Shown here piece after piece: positions 28,625 to 36,147 of a stretch of DNA of 54,656 nucleotides. Position numbers and translations under genes: made by a program. Each line of letters opens with the position of its first letter. The stretch's first letter is position 1. Under the pieces are notes generated by a model, which saw only the letters and a list, made by a program, of their open reading frames with translations, was not told the origin of the DNA and did no database searches. This DNA is from a virus, in IMG/VR virus record IMGVR_UViG_3300021335_000022, positions 1 through 54,656 of that record; one strand, given 5' to 3'.

Positions 28625-28632
28625 TATAAATA
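28625..28632 (+). promoter_or_regulatory. Consensus T4 late promoter TATAAATA
   Basis: This is a perfect T4 late-promoter octamer, 32 bases upstream of the glycosyltransferase ATG and downstream of the fibre-operon terminator. It is the only candidate promoter for the three-gene + strand sugar-transfer unit and places that unit in the late programme together with virion genes. Confidence 0.75.
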
Positions 28633-28664
28633 TTTTCGTAATTACATAAAGGTACCTAACAACA

Positions 28665-29687
28665 ATGAAAAGATCTACAGTATTTTTTATCAACGGCGGC
28701 GCCGGTCGTGTGGTAACGTCAATCCCTGCATTTGAATTATACGAGAAAGAAAATCCCGATGATGATTTTATTATTGTATGCGAAGGCGGTATGGATTTTT
28801 ATAAAGGACATCCTACACTACATAAACGTGCTTATGATACGTGGCACAAGGGCTTGTTTGAACAGTTTATTAAAGATAGAGACTGTGTAAGTCCAGAACC
28901 GTATCGTATTTGGGAATATTATAATCAAAAGTGTAGTATTGCACAAGCATTTGATATCGAAATTAACAAAAAAGGTATTAGAGATTTACCTACTCCAACG
29001 ATTAGTCTTAATAAATCAGAAATTGCACAAGGTAAGTCAGTAGTTGATGAAGTCAGATCAGTAACAGGATTTAGTAAGGTAGTTGTAATCCAGCCTTTTG
29101 GTAGAGGAGTAGAACAAAACTTAATCGACCAAACATCAAGAAGTTTTAGAGTAGATGATATGCTTGCTATTGCAAATCAGCTAAAACAAGAATACGGCAT
29201 TATTGTTATGAGTGAATTACCGCTAAATCTTTACGAAGAAAACGAAAACGAGCACCCGTTGGCCTTACCACAAATTCCTGACTTACGTATTTGGTCAGGA
29301 GTAATTAAAGAAGCAGATCATTTCTTAGGATGTGATAGTGTAGGACAACACGTAGCAAAAGCATTAGGTACAAAAGCAACAGTTGTAACCGGCAGTACAT
29401 TTCCAATTAATACATCTTATCTAAATGATAAAGATGTTACCGTATTTGATATCGGTGAAGGTAAAAGAGTTTATGCTCCAATTAGAGCCAGTATGGAAGA
29501 AGAACCAGATAGGATAAACGATAAATCTATGGATATGAGTAAACAACACATTAATGATATTGTAAAATCAATTAAAGAAACAACAGGCAAATCTGTAAAA
29601 AGTGCGCCTAAGCCGCCGCAAGAAATGCAACAACCGCAAGGCGAAGTTTGCCCAACACACGGTGTAGTTCATCAAGGAGGTTATTAA
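28665..29687 (+). CDS. GT9-family (heptosyltransferase-like) glycosyltransferase
   Basis: This encodes 340 residues. The N-terminus MKRSTVFFINGGAGRVVTSIPAF is the GT9 nucleotide-sugar transferase start (G..G....S.P), and the C-terminal half has VVIQPFGRG and ADHFLGCDSVGQHVAKALG followed by VVTGSTFPIN, the conserved donor-site region of ADP-heptose:LPS heptosyltransferases. A Pro/Gln-rich tail (KPPQEMQQPQGE) ending CPTHGVVHQGGY is extra. With HldE, HldD and a GmhB-like phosphatase on the opposite strand, the likely donor is ADP-heptose; the acceptor (host LPS or phage fibre glycan) is unknown. The stop codon overlaps the next ATG by one base (TAATG), so the unit is translationally coupled. It is transcribed from the late promoter at 28625. 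Confidence 0.75.
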   Translation: MKRSTVFFINGGAGRVVTSIPAFELYEKENPDDDFIIVCEGGMDFYKGHPTLHKRAYDTWHKGLFEQFIKDRDCVSPEPYRIWEYYNQKCSIAQAFDIEINKKGIRDLPTPTISLNKSEIAQGKSVVDEVRSVTGFSKVVVIQPFGRGVEQNLIDQTSRSFRVDDMLAIANQLKQEYGIIVMSELPLNLYEENENEHPLALPQIPDLRIWSGVIKEADHFLGCDSVGQHVAKALGTKATVVTGSTFPINTSYLNDKDVTVFDIGEGKRVYAPIRASMEEEPDRINDKSMDMSKQHINDIVKSIKETTGKSVKSAPKPPQEMQQPQGEVCPTHGVVHQGGY

Positions 29688-31483
29688 TGAGTTTATGGAT
29701 CGCAGGTATTGCTAGAGGTCACAACGCAGGCGTATGCTTATTAAAAGACGATGAAATTGTATTTTCAATCGAAGAAGAAAGATTAACACGTAGCAAGTAT
29801 GATGGCGGACCGTTAGCGTCAATATTGAAAATTTTAGAGTACACAGACAAACTAGATTATATGGTTGTCTCGCATACTCAAACACTTAACGAAACTGCTG
29901 GTAGACTTGATTATACCAATGAAGATATCTATACAGGACTTGCAAGAAAAATGGGTCTTATCGAAGATGGCCATCCTTGGAATAAGCATCCACAAGTTAT
30001 TGATACTGCGATGTTGCATCATAAAATGCACGCCAGTTTAGCATTTTATAGATCAGGGTTTGAGGAAGCAGTTGCAGTAATTGTTGACGGTGCAGGAACG
30101 TGTTTTGCAATTGACGCAGATGGTGACCCTAGGTATATGTGGGAAACTGAAACAATTTATAAGTGTTCGTATCCTGACAATATTCAAACATTATACAAAA
30201 CATTAGGTTGTAAAGATTGGTTACCGACTGTAGCAAACGAAGCACCGGACACAGATATCTTTAACAACACTACTGGAACATTTGGCGCTTCACTTTCTGA
30301 CAGAGCAGGTATTGTTAAATGTTATGAAGCAGTAACCGAGTACTGTGGTTGGGACGCAATTGAAGCAGGAAAAACTATGGGACTATTTCCATATGGAGAA
30401 GAAAATTCTGGGATTCCTGAAATTTTTGATAGCACAGCACAGTGGCCTACTCCAATAAGCAACAGAAACTTATTTGTACCAAAGTATCCAAATAGTTCTA
30501 TGGTAAACGAAAGTCTATACGAACAACTGCGAGATCAACCAGGCGACAGTGATCCCACACTAATGAAAAATAGAAGAGATATGGCATATGCTGTACAAAC
30601 GCAAACTCAAAAAGCAGTAGCAGATGTAATTAAATATGCTGTAGAAATTAGTGGCTGTAAAAATGTAGTCATTAGTGGCGGATATGGACTGAACTGTGTT
30701 GCAAACTATTACTACCTTAAAGAATTAGAAAATGAAGGTTTAAGTATCTATGTAGAGCCAGTGTCAAATGACGGTGGTACAGCAATGGGTGCAGCGTTAT
30801 GGGCTTATAGAAGTATTACTAAAGATACTACAATACATCCACAGGCAGAAACTGTATATCTCGGACCTGAACACAATATCAGTGACAAAGATGTAACAGA
30901 AATGTGTGAAAAGTTTAATGCTACTGTAACTGAAGCTACAGATCAAGATATTGTTGATCTAATCACTAGTAGAAACATTGTAACAATATTTCAAGGACGT
31001 TCAGAAAATGGACCTAGAGCATTAGGTAATAGAAGTATATTATACGATCCAACAGATCCGGACGGTAAAGACTTTGTTAATAGTGTAAAGCATAGAGAGT
31101 ACTTCCGCCCATTTGCAGGTAGCATTTTAGAAGAAGATGTACACGAATGGTTTGATTTACGTGGTATGAAAAATTCACCTACAATGATGTATGCTGTAAA
31201 CTGTCAACCAGGTGTTGAAGAAAAGATTCCTGCTATTATTCACGTAGACGGAACTTGTAGAATTCAAACAGTAAATCAAGAACAGAATCCGAATTACTAC
31301 AATCTCATAAAAGCATTCAAAGATAAAACAGGTTGTCCTATTGTATTCAACACTAGTTTTAATTTAGGAGGCGATCCTTTAGTAGAAACACTAGAAGATG
31401 CATTTACAACATTAGCTAAAAGTGCTATTGAATATTTGTACCTGCCAGAATTAGGTAAGCTAGTAAAGGTTGAAAATGTTTGA
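29687..31483 (+). CDS. NodU/CmcH-type carbamoyltransferase
   Basis: I start this at ATG 29687 (MSLWIAGIARGHNAGVCLL) because AAGGAGG sits 6 bases upstream; an upstream in-frame alternative start at 29648 would lie inside the preceding gene. It encodes 598 residues, the normal length for the family. The Kae1-like N-terminal half shows GHNAGV, EEERLTRSK, the HHKMHA metal-binding motif (H-H-x-x-H), VDGAGT, and SGGYGLNCVAN. The C-terminal half has FQGRSENGPRALGNRSI and KHREYFRPFAGSI, diagnostic of carbamoyltransferases that transfer carbamoyl from carbamoyl phosphate to sugar hydroxyls. It overlaps the next gene by 8 bases. It probably carbamoylates the glycan built by the neighbouring GT9. Confidence 0.88.
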   Translation: MSLWIAGIARGHNAGVCLLKDDEIVFSIEEERLTRSKYDGGPLASILKILEYTDKLDYMVVSHTQTLNETAGRLDYTNEDIYTGLARKMGLIEDGHPWNKHPQVIDTAMLHHKMHASLAFYRSGFEEAVAVIVDGAGTCFAIDADGDPRYMWETETIYKCSYPDNIQTLYKTLGCKDWLPTVANEAPDTDIFNNTTGTFGASLSDRAGIVKCYEAVTEYCGWDAIEAGKTMGLFPYGEENSGIPEIFDSTAQWPTPISNRNLFVPKYPNSSMVNESLYEQLRDQPGDSDPTLMKNRRDMAYAVQTQTQKAVADVIKYAVEISGCKNVVISGGYGLNCVANYYYLKELENEGLSIYVEPVSNDGGTAMGAALWAYRSITKDTTIHPQAETVYLGPEHNISDKDVTEMCEKFNATVTEATDQDIVDLITSRNIVTIFQGRSENGPRALGNRSILYDPTDPDGKDFVNSVKHREYFRPFAGSILEEDVHEWFDLRGMKNSPTMMYAVNCQPGVEEKIPAIIHVDGTCRIQTVNQEQNPNYYNLIKAFKDKTGCPIVFNTSFNLGGDPLVETLEDAFTTLAKSAIEYLYLPELGKLVKVENV

Positions 31484-32099
31484 GTTAGTTTTTGGTAGTT
31501 TAATTTTTAAAACAAAAATGCCTAATCACGAAGAAATTAAACAAGGATTTTTGCCTTTTTTAAATGATGACAACGCATTTAATACTTCTAATAGATGGGA
31601 CTGTAACTGTGATACTACGATGCATCACGAAGACCTTAATAGTAAATTACCTTGGAATTTATTTTTCCAAAATATACAACCAGGACTAGGACCGTACTTG
31701 CAAGAAATCGGTCTTAAACAAGAATATAAAGACAAAATACAATCTTATGCGTGGGCTAATAGATATCATCAAGGACAACATCAAGAAGTACACGCACATT
31801 CCGGCGATAATAATTTAGTGAGTTGTGCGTATATTTTAGATCAAGCAGGAGAAAATACTGCTGAAAATGACGGTATGTATGGTCAATTTATTTTTTATAA
31901 TAGTGCGTCAGAGCCATTTTCTCCGTTTCAAATGCATTTATTTGAAGAACCCGAAAGATGGACTGCAAGACACAATCCGTTTTTACAAGAAGGGGATATT
32001 GTGTTTTTTCCGAGTACGCTAAATCATTATGTCACGTGGAATAAAAGTGATACTATAAGAGCATCAATTAGTGCTAACTTTAGGATTTTAGAAGATTAA
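31476..32099 (+). CDS. 2OG-Fe(II) oxygenase-like protein
   Basis: This encodes 207 residues starting at ATG 31476 (MFELVFGSLIF), overlapping the carbamoyltransferase stop by 8 bases. It has a double-stranded beta-helix pattern with candidate iron ligands in HQEVHAHSGDNNLVSCAYIL and, near the end, GDIVFFPSTLNHYVTWN followed by DTIRASISANF. The last His would be the distal ligand and the Arg would bind 2-oxoglutarate. This matches the small 2OG oxygenases (TIGR02466-like) that are common in marine T4-like phages. The substrate is unknown; the context suggests a sugar or a glycoprotein side chain. Its stop overlaps the stop of the opposite-strand phosphatase by four bases (TTAA). Confidence 0.7.
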   Translation: MFELVFGSLIFKTKMPNHEEIKQGFLPFLNDDNAFNTSNRWDCNCDTTMHHEDLNSKLPWNLFFQNIQPGLGPYLQEIGLKQEYKDKIQSYAWANRYHQGQHQEVHAHSGDNNLVSCAYILDQAGENTAENDGMYGQFIFYNSASEPFSPFQMHLFEEPERWTARHNPFLQEGDIVFFPSTLNHYVTWNKSDTIRASISANFRILED

Positions 32100-32779
32100 C
32101 GATCTAAATAATCTGCAAACTGAGCAAGATCGTCAAATATGATGGTCTTTTTCTTTATCTTTTGATTACTAAATTTATTTAATTCTTTAATAGTCTCTTC
32201 GCCATAACCGGTACGTACTAATACAGGTTTTGCACCCATTTTAAATGCAGCTTTTAGATCTGATATCTTATCACCTACAAAGAATCCTTTGGAAAATTTA
32301 ATAAAGGGCATTTCTTCTTCACACCTCTTAAACATACCCGTGTTAGGTTTTGCAAAGCCGTCTGCTCTTAGACTAGTCTCACTGTAATACAATGCATCAA
32401 TACTGGAACACCCTGCTTTGCCCAATAGATCAAACATATGATCGTGTACACGTTCTACATCGTCTGTTGTATAGATACCTTTTGCTATTCCGCCTTGATT
32501 AGTAATAATTGCAATTTTATGACCCAAACGTCTAATCTTAGCAATAGCTTCTAAACTACCCGGTATAGGCTCAAAGTCTTCAACTCGATAAGTATATTCA
32601 CCCCTATCAACATTGATAACACCGTCTCTGTCTAAGCCGACAACAACTTTAGGTGCAATATTATGAACAGGATCATAAAAAGGAATGTCCTCAGGTTTAG
32701 GCTGATTAGTCCATCCCATATTAGTTTTAGGTGTTTGTTCTTGTTTCTTAGGAGCATTACTCCACATATTGTATGCCAT
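32096..32779 (-). CDS. gmhB-like: GmhB-like HAD phosphatase (heptose bisphosphate phosphatase family)
   Basis: This encodes 227 residues. After a ~45-residue polar N-terminal extension it shows the GmhB/HisB-type HAD order: GLDRDGVINVD (nucleophile and acid aspartates), a FEPIPGS..AI segment, IITNQGGIAKG (motif II Thr), KPNTGMF (motif III Lys) and FFVGDKISDLKAA (motif IV). GmhB removes the 7-phosphate from D-glycero-D-manno-heptose 1,7-bisphosphate between the two HldE steps. The zinc-binding Cys/His loop of Escherichia coli GmhB is absent: the equivalent stretch reads YYSETSLRADGFAKP. It is therefore a zinc-loop-less variant, and a different sugar-phosphate or histidinol-phosphate-type substrate is possible. 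It is the last gene of the - strand unit, with its ATG adjoining the preceding stop. Confidence 0.72.
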   Translation of the reverse strand: MAYNMWSNAPKKQEQTPKTNMGWTNQPKPEDIPFYDPVHNIAPKVVVGLDRDGVINVDRGEYTYRVEDFEPIPGSLEAIAKIRRLGHKIAIITNQGGIAKGIYTTDDVERVHDHMFDLLGKAGCSSIDALYYSETSLRADGFAKPNTGMFKRCEEEMPFIKFSKGFFVGDKISDLKAAFKMGAKPVLVRTGYGEETIKELNKFSNQKIKKKTIIFDDLAQFADYLDR

Positions 32780-33346
32780 CTAAATACCTACATTAAATGC
32801 AATAGTAGTCCTTACTACGTCTATTCTTTTTGTAACTACCTTGTGTTTTAGATATGAAGGGAACAACACTAGTCTTCCTTTTTCTGCTTTAACATCATAA
32901 TGTGCTTGAAAGAAGGGTTTAGAGCCATCGTGATGTTGTACATATTCTGCAATAGTATTCGGATTATAAAATCTAATGTAGCCTGCATTTTCGTTAGCAC
33001 GTAGCCAGTAAACGCCACTAATACCATCAATGCCGTGGCCGTGCATATCGTGGCCTTCATCGTCTTTGTAGTCTTGGGTCCAGTAGTGCAGTCCTTCGCC
33101 AGTTTGTATACTGGTTGCTTCTTTATATTCAGCAATACATTTAGCCCATTCGTCGGTTAGCTCAGGAGCAATTTCGTGATACCGGATTTTAGTTTCCCAG
33201 AAATCTGAACGACGGTAATCATAATCATCTCCGTTGTTTTCTAACTTGTCTAACTCTGGGACAATACGTGTTTCTAATTCATCTGCTAAATCAGCAGGAA
33301 TACGGTAGTCTAAAATTGGAACTGCAAAAAAACTACTTACTGTCAT
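32780..33346 (-). CDS. 2OG-Fe(II) oxygenase-like protein (second copy)
   Basis: I choose ATG at 33346 (MTVSSFFAVPIL, 188 residues); an in-frame GTG at 33358 would add four residues. The core GHDMHGHGIDGISGVYWLRAN supplies candidate iron ligands and the SG.Y strand typical of phage 2OG oxygenases, and the C-terminal GRLVLFPSYLKHKVVTKR...VRTTIAFN gives the distal His and the 2OG-binding Arg. It has the same fold class as the gene at 31476 but is divergent in sequence, so these are not recent duplicates. The start overlaps the end of the cupin gene by 14 bases and its stop adjoins the ATG of the GmhB-like gene, so it is translationally coupled in the heptose unit. The substrate is unknown. Confidence 0.7.
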   Translation of the reverse strand: MTVSSFFAVPILDYRIPADLADELETRIVPELDKLENNGDDYDYRRSDFWETKIRYHEIAPELTDEWAKCIAEYKEATSIQTGEGLHYWTQDYKDDEGHDMHGHGIDGISGVYWLRANENAGYIRFYNPNTIAEYVQHHDGSKPFFQAHYDVKAEKGRLVLFPSYLKHKVVTKRIDVVRTTIAFNVGI

Positions 33347-33737
33347 CTTGTTTGTCACTCAACTTTTGACTGTCACCTGGACCGATACGGTAATTGTCTT
33401 CTACACTGTCAGGTGTACTTACTTCAGTAACACTACCTTCTTTAGATAAGCAAATTAATTGATGCGGCTGTAATGGTGGATTATGCCAAGTAGAACCTTC
33501 TATTAGCTCTTGCTCATAAAGTTTAGAATCTTTAGTGTCGATCCATTTTACTTTAAACTTGCCACTATTAACAAACCAAGTCTCGTCTTTTTCCCTATGA
33601 AAATGCATACTGGTCTGTGCCATTTCTCTGTTGAATACCATAATTTTACCACAATACTTTTCATTTGTGGCCCAAATCATTTCGTAACCCCAACCTTTTT
33701 GGTCGACGCCACTTTTTCTAGTTGGTTGCTGTTCCAT
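33333..33737 (-). CDS. Cupin, mannose-6-phosphate isomerase-like
   Basis: This encodes 134 residues with a single cupin barrel. Motif 1 is MHFHREKDETWFVNSGKFKV (H-x-H-x4-E-x6-G), and motif 2 contains PLQPHQLICL with the fourth metal ligand. The opening KGWGYEMIWATNEKYCGKIM is typical of the cupin domain of type II phosphomannose isomerases. There is no nucleotidyltransferase domain, so a full isomerase/GDP-mannose enzyme is not present. In context it could isomerise or bind a sugar phosphate feeding the heptose pathway. It overlaps the HldD gene by 20 bases and the downstream oxygenase by 14 bases, a tight operon. Confidence 0.75.
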   Translation of the reverse strand: MEQQPTRKSGVDQKGWGYEMIWATNEKYCGKIMVFNREMAQTSMHFHREKDETWFVNSGKFKVKWIDTKDSKLYEQELIEGSTWHNPPLQPHQLICLSKEGSVTEVSTPDSVEDNYRIGPGDSQKLSDKQDDSK

Positions 33738-34536
33738 TAATATATTCCTCTACTGTTGCAAAGTTAATATCTGTAACTTTACTTAATTTATCTATGTTTG
33801 CACACGTATATTCCTGATACTGTGATTGTAAGTAATCGGGCATTGGAATATACTCTATAGTTGCATTGTATGTTTTTGCAACTAGATCTGCTATTTTTTG
33901 AAAGCTCTCAGCTTTTCCCGTACCAATATTAAAAAGGCCCGGTTTTTTATTTTCTAACAACTGCTTATGTGCTTCGCAAACATCGCCTACAAATACAAAA
34001 TCTCGTTCGTATTGGTCGCTGTTTTCAAATAGTGCAATAGTGTTACTTTCTTTTGCTTGTTTAATAAATTTTGTTATAGGACTTGCTTGATTACCTTTGT
34101 GATCTTCTAGTGGTCCGTATACATTAAAATAACGAAAGCCCTGAACACAAACTTTATGCTCTTGTTGCCACACCCATCTGTCGAACAAATACTTACTCCA
34201 CGCATACGGTGATTGTGGAGACTTTGGATCATCTTCTCCAAATTTTTCATACGGTCCGTAAACACTTGCACTAGAAGCATACTGAAAATTAACTCCTTTT
34301 GAGTTGCATTGGTTATAGAGCCATTTACTAAATTCGTAATTCTGTAGCATTACTTTATCTACATCTTGTTCTACTGTGCTTGATATTGCACCAACGTGTA
34401 TAACCCAATCAAACCCTTCAACTTCGGGTAAGTGTTCTTCCTGCCATTCATATCCAAATAGTTCGTGATCTGGTTGTAAATAAAAAGTTAGGTTTTGACC
34501 AATGAAACCTTTGTGTCCTGTAATTAAAATTTTCAT
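33718..34536 (-). CDS. hldD: ADP-L-glycero-D-manno-heptose 6-epimerase-like (HldD)
   Basis: This encodes 272 residues, slightly shorter than E. coli HldD. It is an SDR-extended fold with ITGHKGFIGQN (NAD(P) loop), SSASVYGP, catalytic YAWSK (Y-x-x-x-K), and the HldD-diagnostic run FRYFNVYGPLEDHKGNQAS. Further on come RDFVFVGDV, FNIGTGKAESFQ and IEYIPMPDYLQSQYQ, all with direct counterparts in E. coli HldD. The enzyme converts ADP-D-glycero-D-manno-heptose to the L-glycero form. Its ATG overlaps the HldE stop (ATGA). This is one of the more confident assignments in the island. Confidence 0.88.
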   Translation of the reverse strand: MKILITGHKGFIGQNLTFYLQPDHELFGYEWQEEHLPEVEGFDWVIHVGAISSTVEQDVDKVMLQNYEFSKWLYNQCNSKGVNFQYASSASVYGPYEKFGEDDPKSPQSPYAWSKYLFDRWVWQQEHKVCVQGFRYFNVYGPLEDHKGNQASPITKFIKQAKESNTIALFENSDQYERDFVFVGDVCEAHKQLLENKKPGLFNIGTGKAESFQKIADLVAKTYNATIEYIPMPDYLQSQYQEYTCANIDKLSKVTDINFATVEEYINGTATN

Positions 34537-35672
34537 TCCTGTGCCTCTAATATTTTAGTTGTACTGTAACCATTGACTGTAGGTACAATGTGTACAGGTG
34601 CTAGATCGTGTCCAACAATTTCTTCTACGGTATAATCACCACCTTTAACAATTAGATCCGGTTGCAATTCTTTGATAAGCTCGTATGGAGTATCGTTGTC
34701 AAATACAATAACTTCGTCTACATACGGTATTAATAATAGTTGTTCCATACGTGTTTCCACGTCGTTAAACGGTCTTAGAGCGCCTTTTAAACGCTTTACG
34801 CTGTCATCGCTGTTAAGACCTACAATTAACTTATCACCTTGCATACGAGCTTCTTTTAGCAAGGTAAGATGTCCTTTATGTAATATATCAAAGCATCCAT
34901 TTGTAAACACGACCTTTTTCTTTAGATCTTTTTCTGTTAAAATGTATGTGCCTACGTGCTTAACACTTTCAGTTGATCCTTGTACTGCAAGTGTAATTGC
35001 GCTTTCGTAATCATATTTTTTAGTAAGTGCATAAACAAATGTTGCTAAGAAGCAATCGCCTGCACCTGTAACGTCTGATACTTCAATACGTTCTACAGGC
35101 ACGTTATACATAATATCGTCTATATTTCCAACAACATTATCGCCTGCATTAGTTACGATAAAATTACCCTTCCAATTTGTAAATTCAAAGTCCTTGAACT
35201 CTTTGTGGTTAGGTTTTACAAGCCACGCACCTTCGTATTGATCTGCGTGTTTTTTAGGATCTACAATTACCTTACAGCCAAATGTGTTTAGATGTTCTAT
35301 AATTTCTAATGACTTGTCTAGCACACCTTTGTTGTAATCACTTAGTATAACATATGTGTATTCGCTAAAATCTTTCTTTAGGATATTCTCTAATACAAGT
35401 TCACTGTTTGCAATAACATCGTCGTCTATACGTGTAATATAATGTCCATCGCATAATACTCTTGTTTTAATACTTTTAGGATAGTCATAATCAAATAGGT
35501 CTACATCAACACCTAGACTTTCTAAGTTTTTGTAAACTAATCCTGCACCACCCTGTGTTTCTATAATGTGTTCTTGTGTAACTACAGGTACAGGAGCCTC
35601 CGGACTCAAACGTGTGCTTGTTCCGTAGATATATCTGTCAATTATTATGTCACCGATTATAAGAACTTTCAT
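34533..35672 (-). CDS. hldE: Bifunctional heptose-7-phosphate kinase / heptose-1-phosphate adenylyltransferase (HldE)
   Basis: This encodes 379 residues from ATG 35672 (MKVLIIGDIIIDRYIYG). An upstream in-frame start at 35687 would lie within the promoter -10 region, so it is rejected. The N-terminal ribokinase-like domain (to ~235) has the sugar-binding start, SPEAPVPVV, GGAGLVYKN and the anion-hole/catalytic DVTGAGDCF. The C-terminal nucleotidyltransferase has TNGCFDILHKGH (HxGH), GLNSDDSVKRLKG and DLIVKGGDY. Both halves match E. coli HldE, but the protein is roughly 100 residues shorter (E. coli 477), mainly from a trimmed kinase lid region. It phosphorylates heptose-7-phosphate and, after dephosphorylation, makes ADP-heptose. 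It is the first gene of the - strand unit. Confidence 0.9.
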   Translation of the reverse strand: MKVLIIGDIIIDRYIYGTSTRLSPEAPVPVVTQEHIIETQGGAGLVYKNLESLGVDVDLFDYDYPKSIKTRVLCDGHYITRIDDDVIANSELVLENILKKDFSEYTYVILSDYNKGVLDKSLEIIEHLNTFGCKVIVDPKKHADQYEGAWLVKPNHKEFKDFEFTNWKGNFIVTNAGDNVVGNIDDIMYNVPVERIEVSDVTGAGDCFLATFVYALTKKYDYESAITLAVQGSTESVKHVGTYILTEKDLKKKVVFTNGCFDILHKGHLTLLKEARMQGDKLIVGLNSDDSVKRLKGALRPFNDVETRMEQLLLIPYVDEVIVFDNDTPYELIKELQPDLIVKGGDYTVEEIVGHDLAPVHIVPTVNGYSTTKILEAQE

Positions 35673-35678
35673 ATTACT

Positions 35679-35707
35679 ACTATACAATCTTTTACCGGAT
35701 TAGTCAA
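35679..35707 (-). promoter_or_regulatory. Sigma70-type promoter for the HldE unit
   Basis: Read on the - strand, TTGACT (35707-35702) is followed after exactly 17 bases by TATAGT (35684-35679). The expected start of transcription, 6-7 bases downstream, coincides with the hldE ATG at 35672, so the message may be leaderless. The two boxes match the host housekeeping consensus in all but one and two positions, which predicts early or host-polymerase expression, unlike the late box of the facing unit. Confidence 0.75.
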
Positions 35708-36134
35708 GTAAATCTATTACTTCAAACACAGTTTTTAATTTAGAAAGATTGACCTTTTTTGTAAGAGTGTTTTGCAAACCAAAATGTAACGGCTTGGGCC
35801 AATGCCCGAAACTAACCCAAGCATAACCGTCGTGTTCGTTATTAAGTGCAGGCAAAAATTCATTGTTTACTACACACAAATACGTATGAAAATGAAATTT
35901 AGTGTCGTTAGATACAAATGTTTCTAACGGAATAGTTTTTTTAATTTTTATTGTTCCTATCTCTTCAAATATTTCACGTTTTAAGCCTTCCCAAGGAGTT
36001 TCTTCTCCTTCGTTAGTGCCGCCAACAAGCCCCCAAACTTTTTTGTTTTTGCCGTTAACTCTATGTAAAAACAAAAAACGTTTAGTATCGAGAGAATATA
36101 GTAGTGCTCCACTACAAATAATTTGCTTGCTCAT
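35700..36134 (-). CDS. Nudix hydrolase
   Basis: This encodes 144 residues. A complete Nudix box lies at residues ~39-61: GTNEGEE..., then REIFEEIG, fitting G-x5-E-x7-R-E-U-x-E-E-x-G. MutT-like strands precede it (GALLYSLDTKRFLFLHR) and a WVSFGHWP segment follows. Nudix enzymes hydrolyse nucleoside diphosphates linked to another moiety. T4-like phages often carry one, and here a nucleotide-sugar substrate such as ADP-heptose is possible, though housecleaning of oxidised nucleotides or RNA cap removal cannot be excluded. The ATG is 14 bases after the gp15 stop. A TATAAT hexamer (36147-36142 on -) lies 7 bases upstream of the ATG without a clear -35, so it may have its own weak leaderless promoter. 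Confidence 0.85.
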   Translation of the reverse strand: MSKQIICSGALLYSLDTKRFLFLHRVNGKNKKVWGLVGGTNEGEETPWEGLKREIFEEIGTIKIKKTIPLETFVSNDTKFHFHTYLCVVNNEFLPALNNEHDGYAWVSFGHWPKPLHFGLQNTLTKKVNLSKLKTVFEVIDLLD

Positions 36135-36147
36135 ACTAGTAATTATA

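Noticed and set aside
29648-29686. Upstream start of the carbamoyltransferase
   Set aside because: It would lie inside the GT9 gene; AAGGAGG and the conserved N-terminus indicate ATG 29687.
32779-32786. Late-like box TCTAAATA on + strand
   Set aside because: It is antisense within the - strand heptose unit with no + gene behind it; a six-base core is expected by chance in AT-rich DNA.
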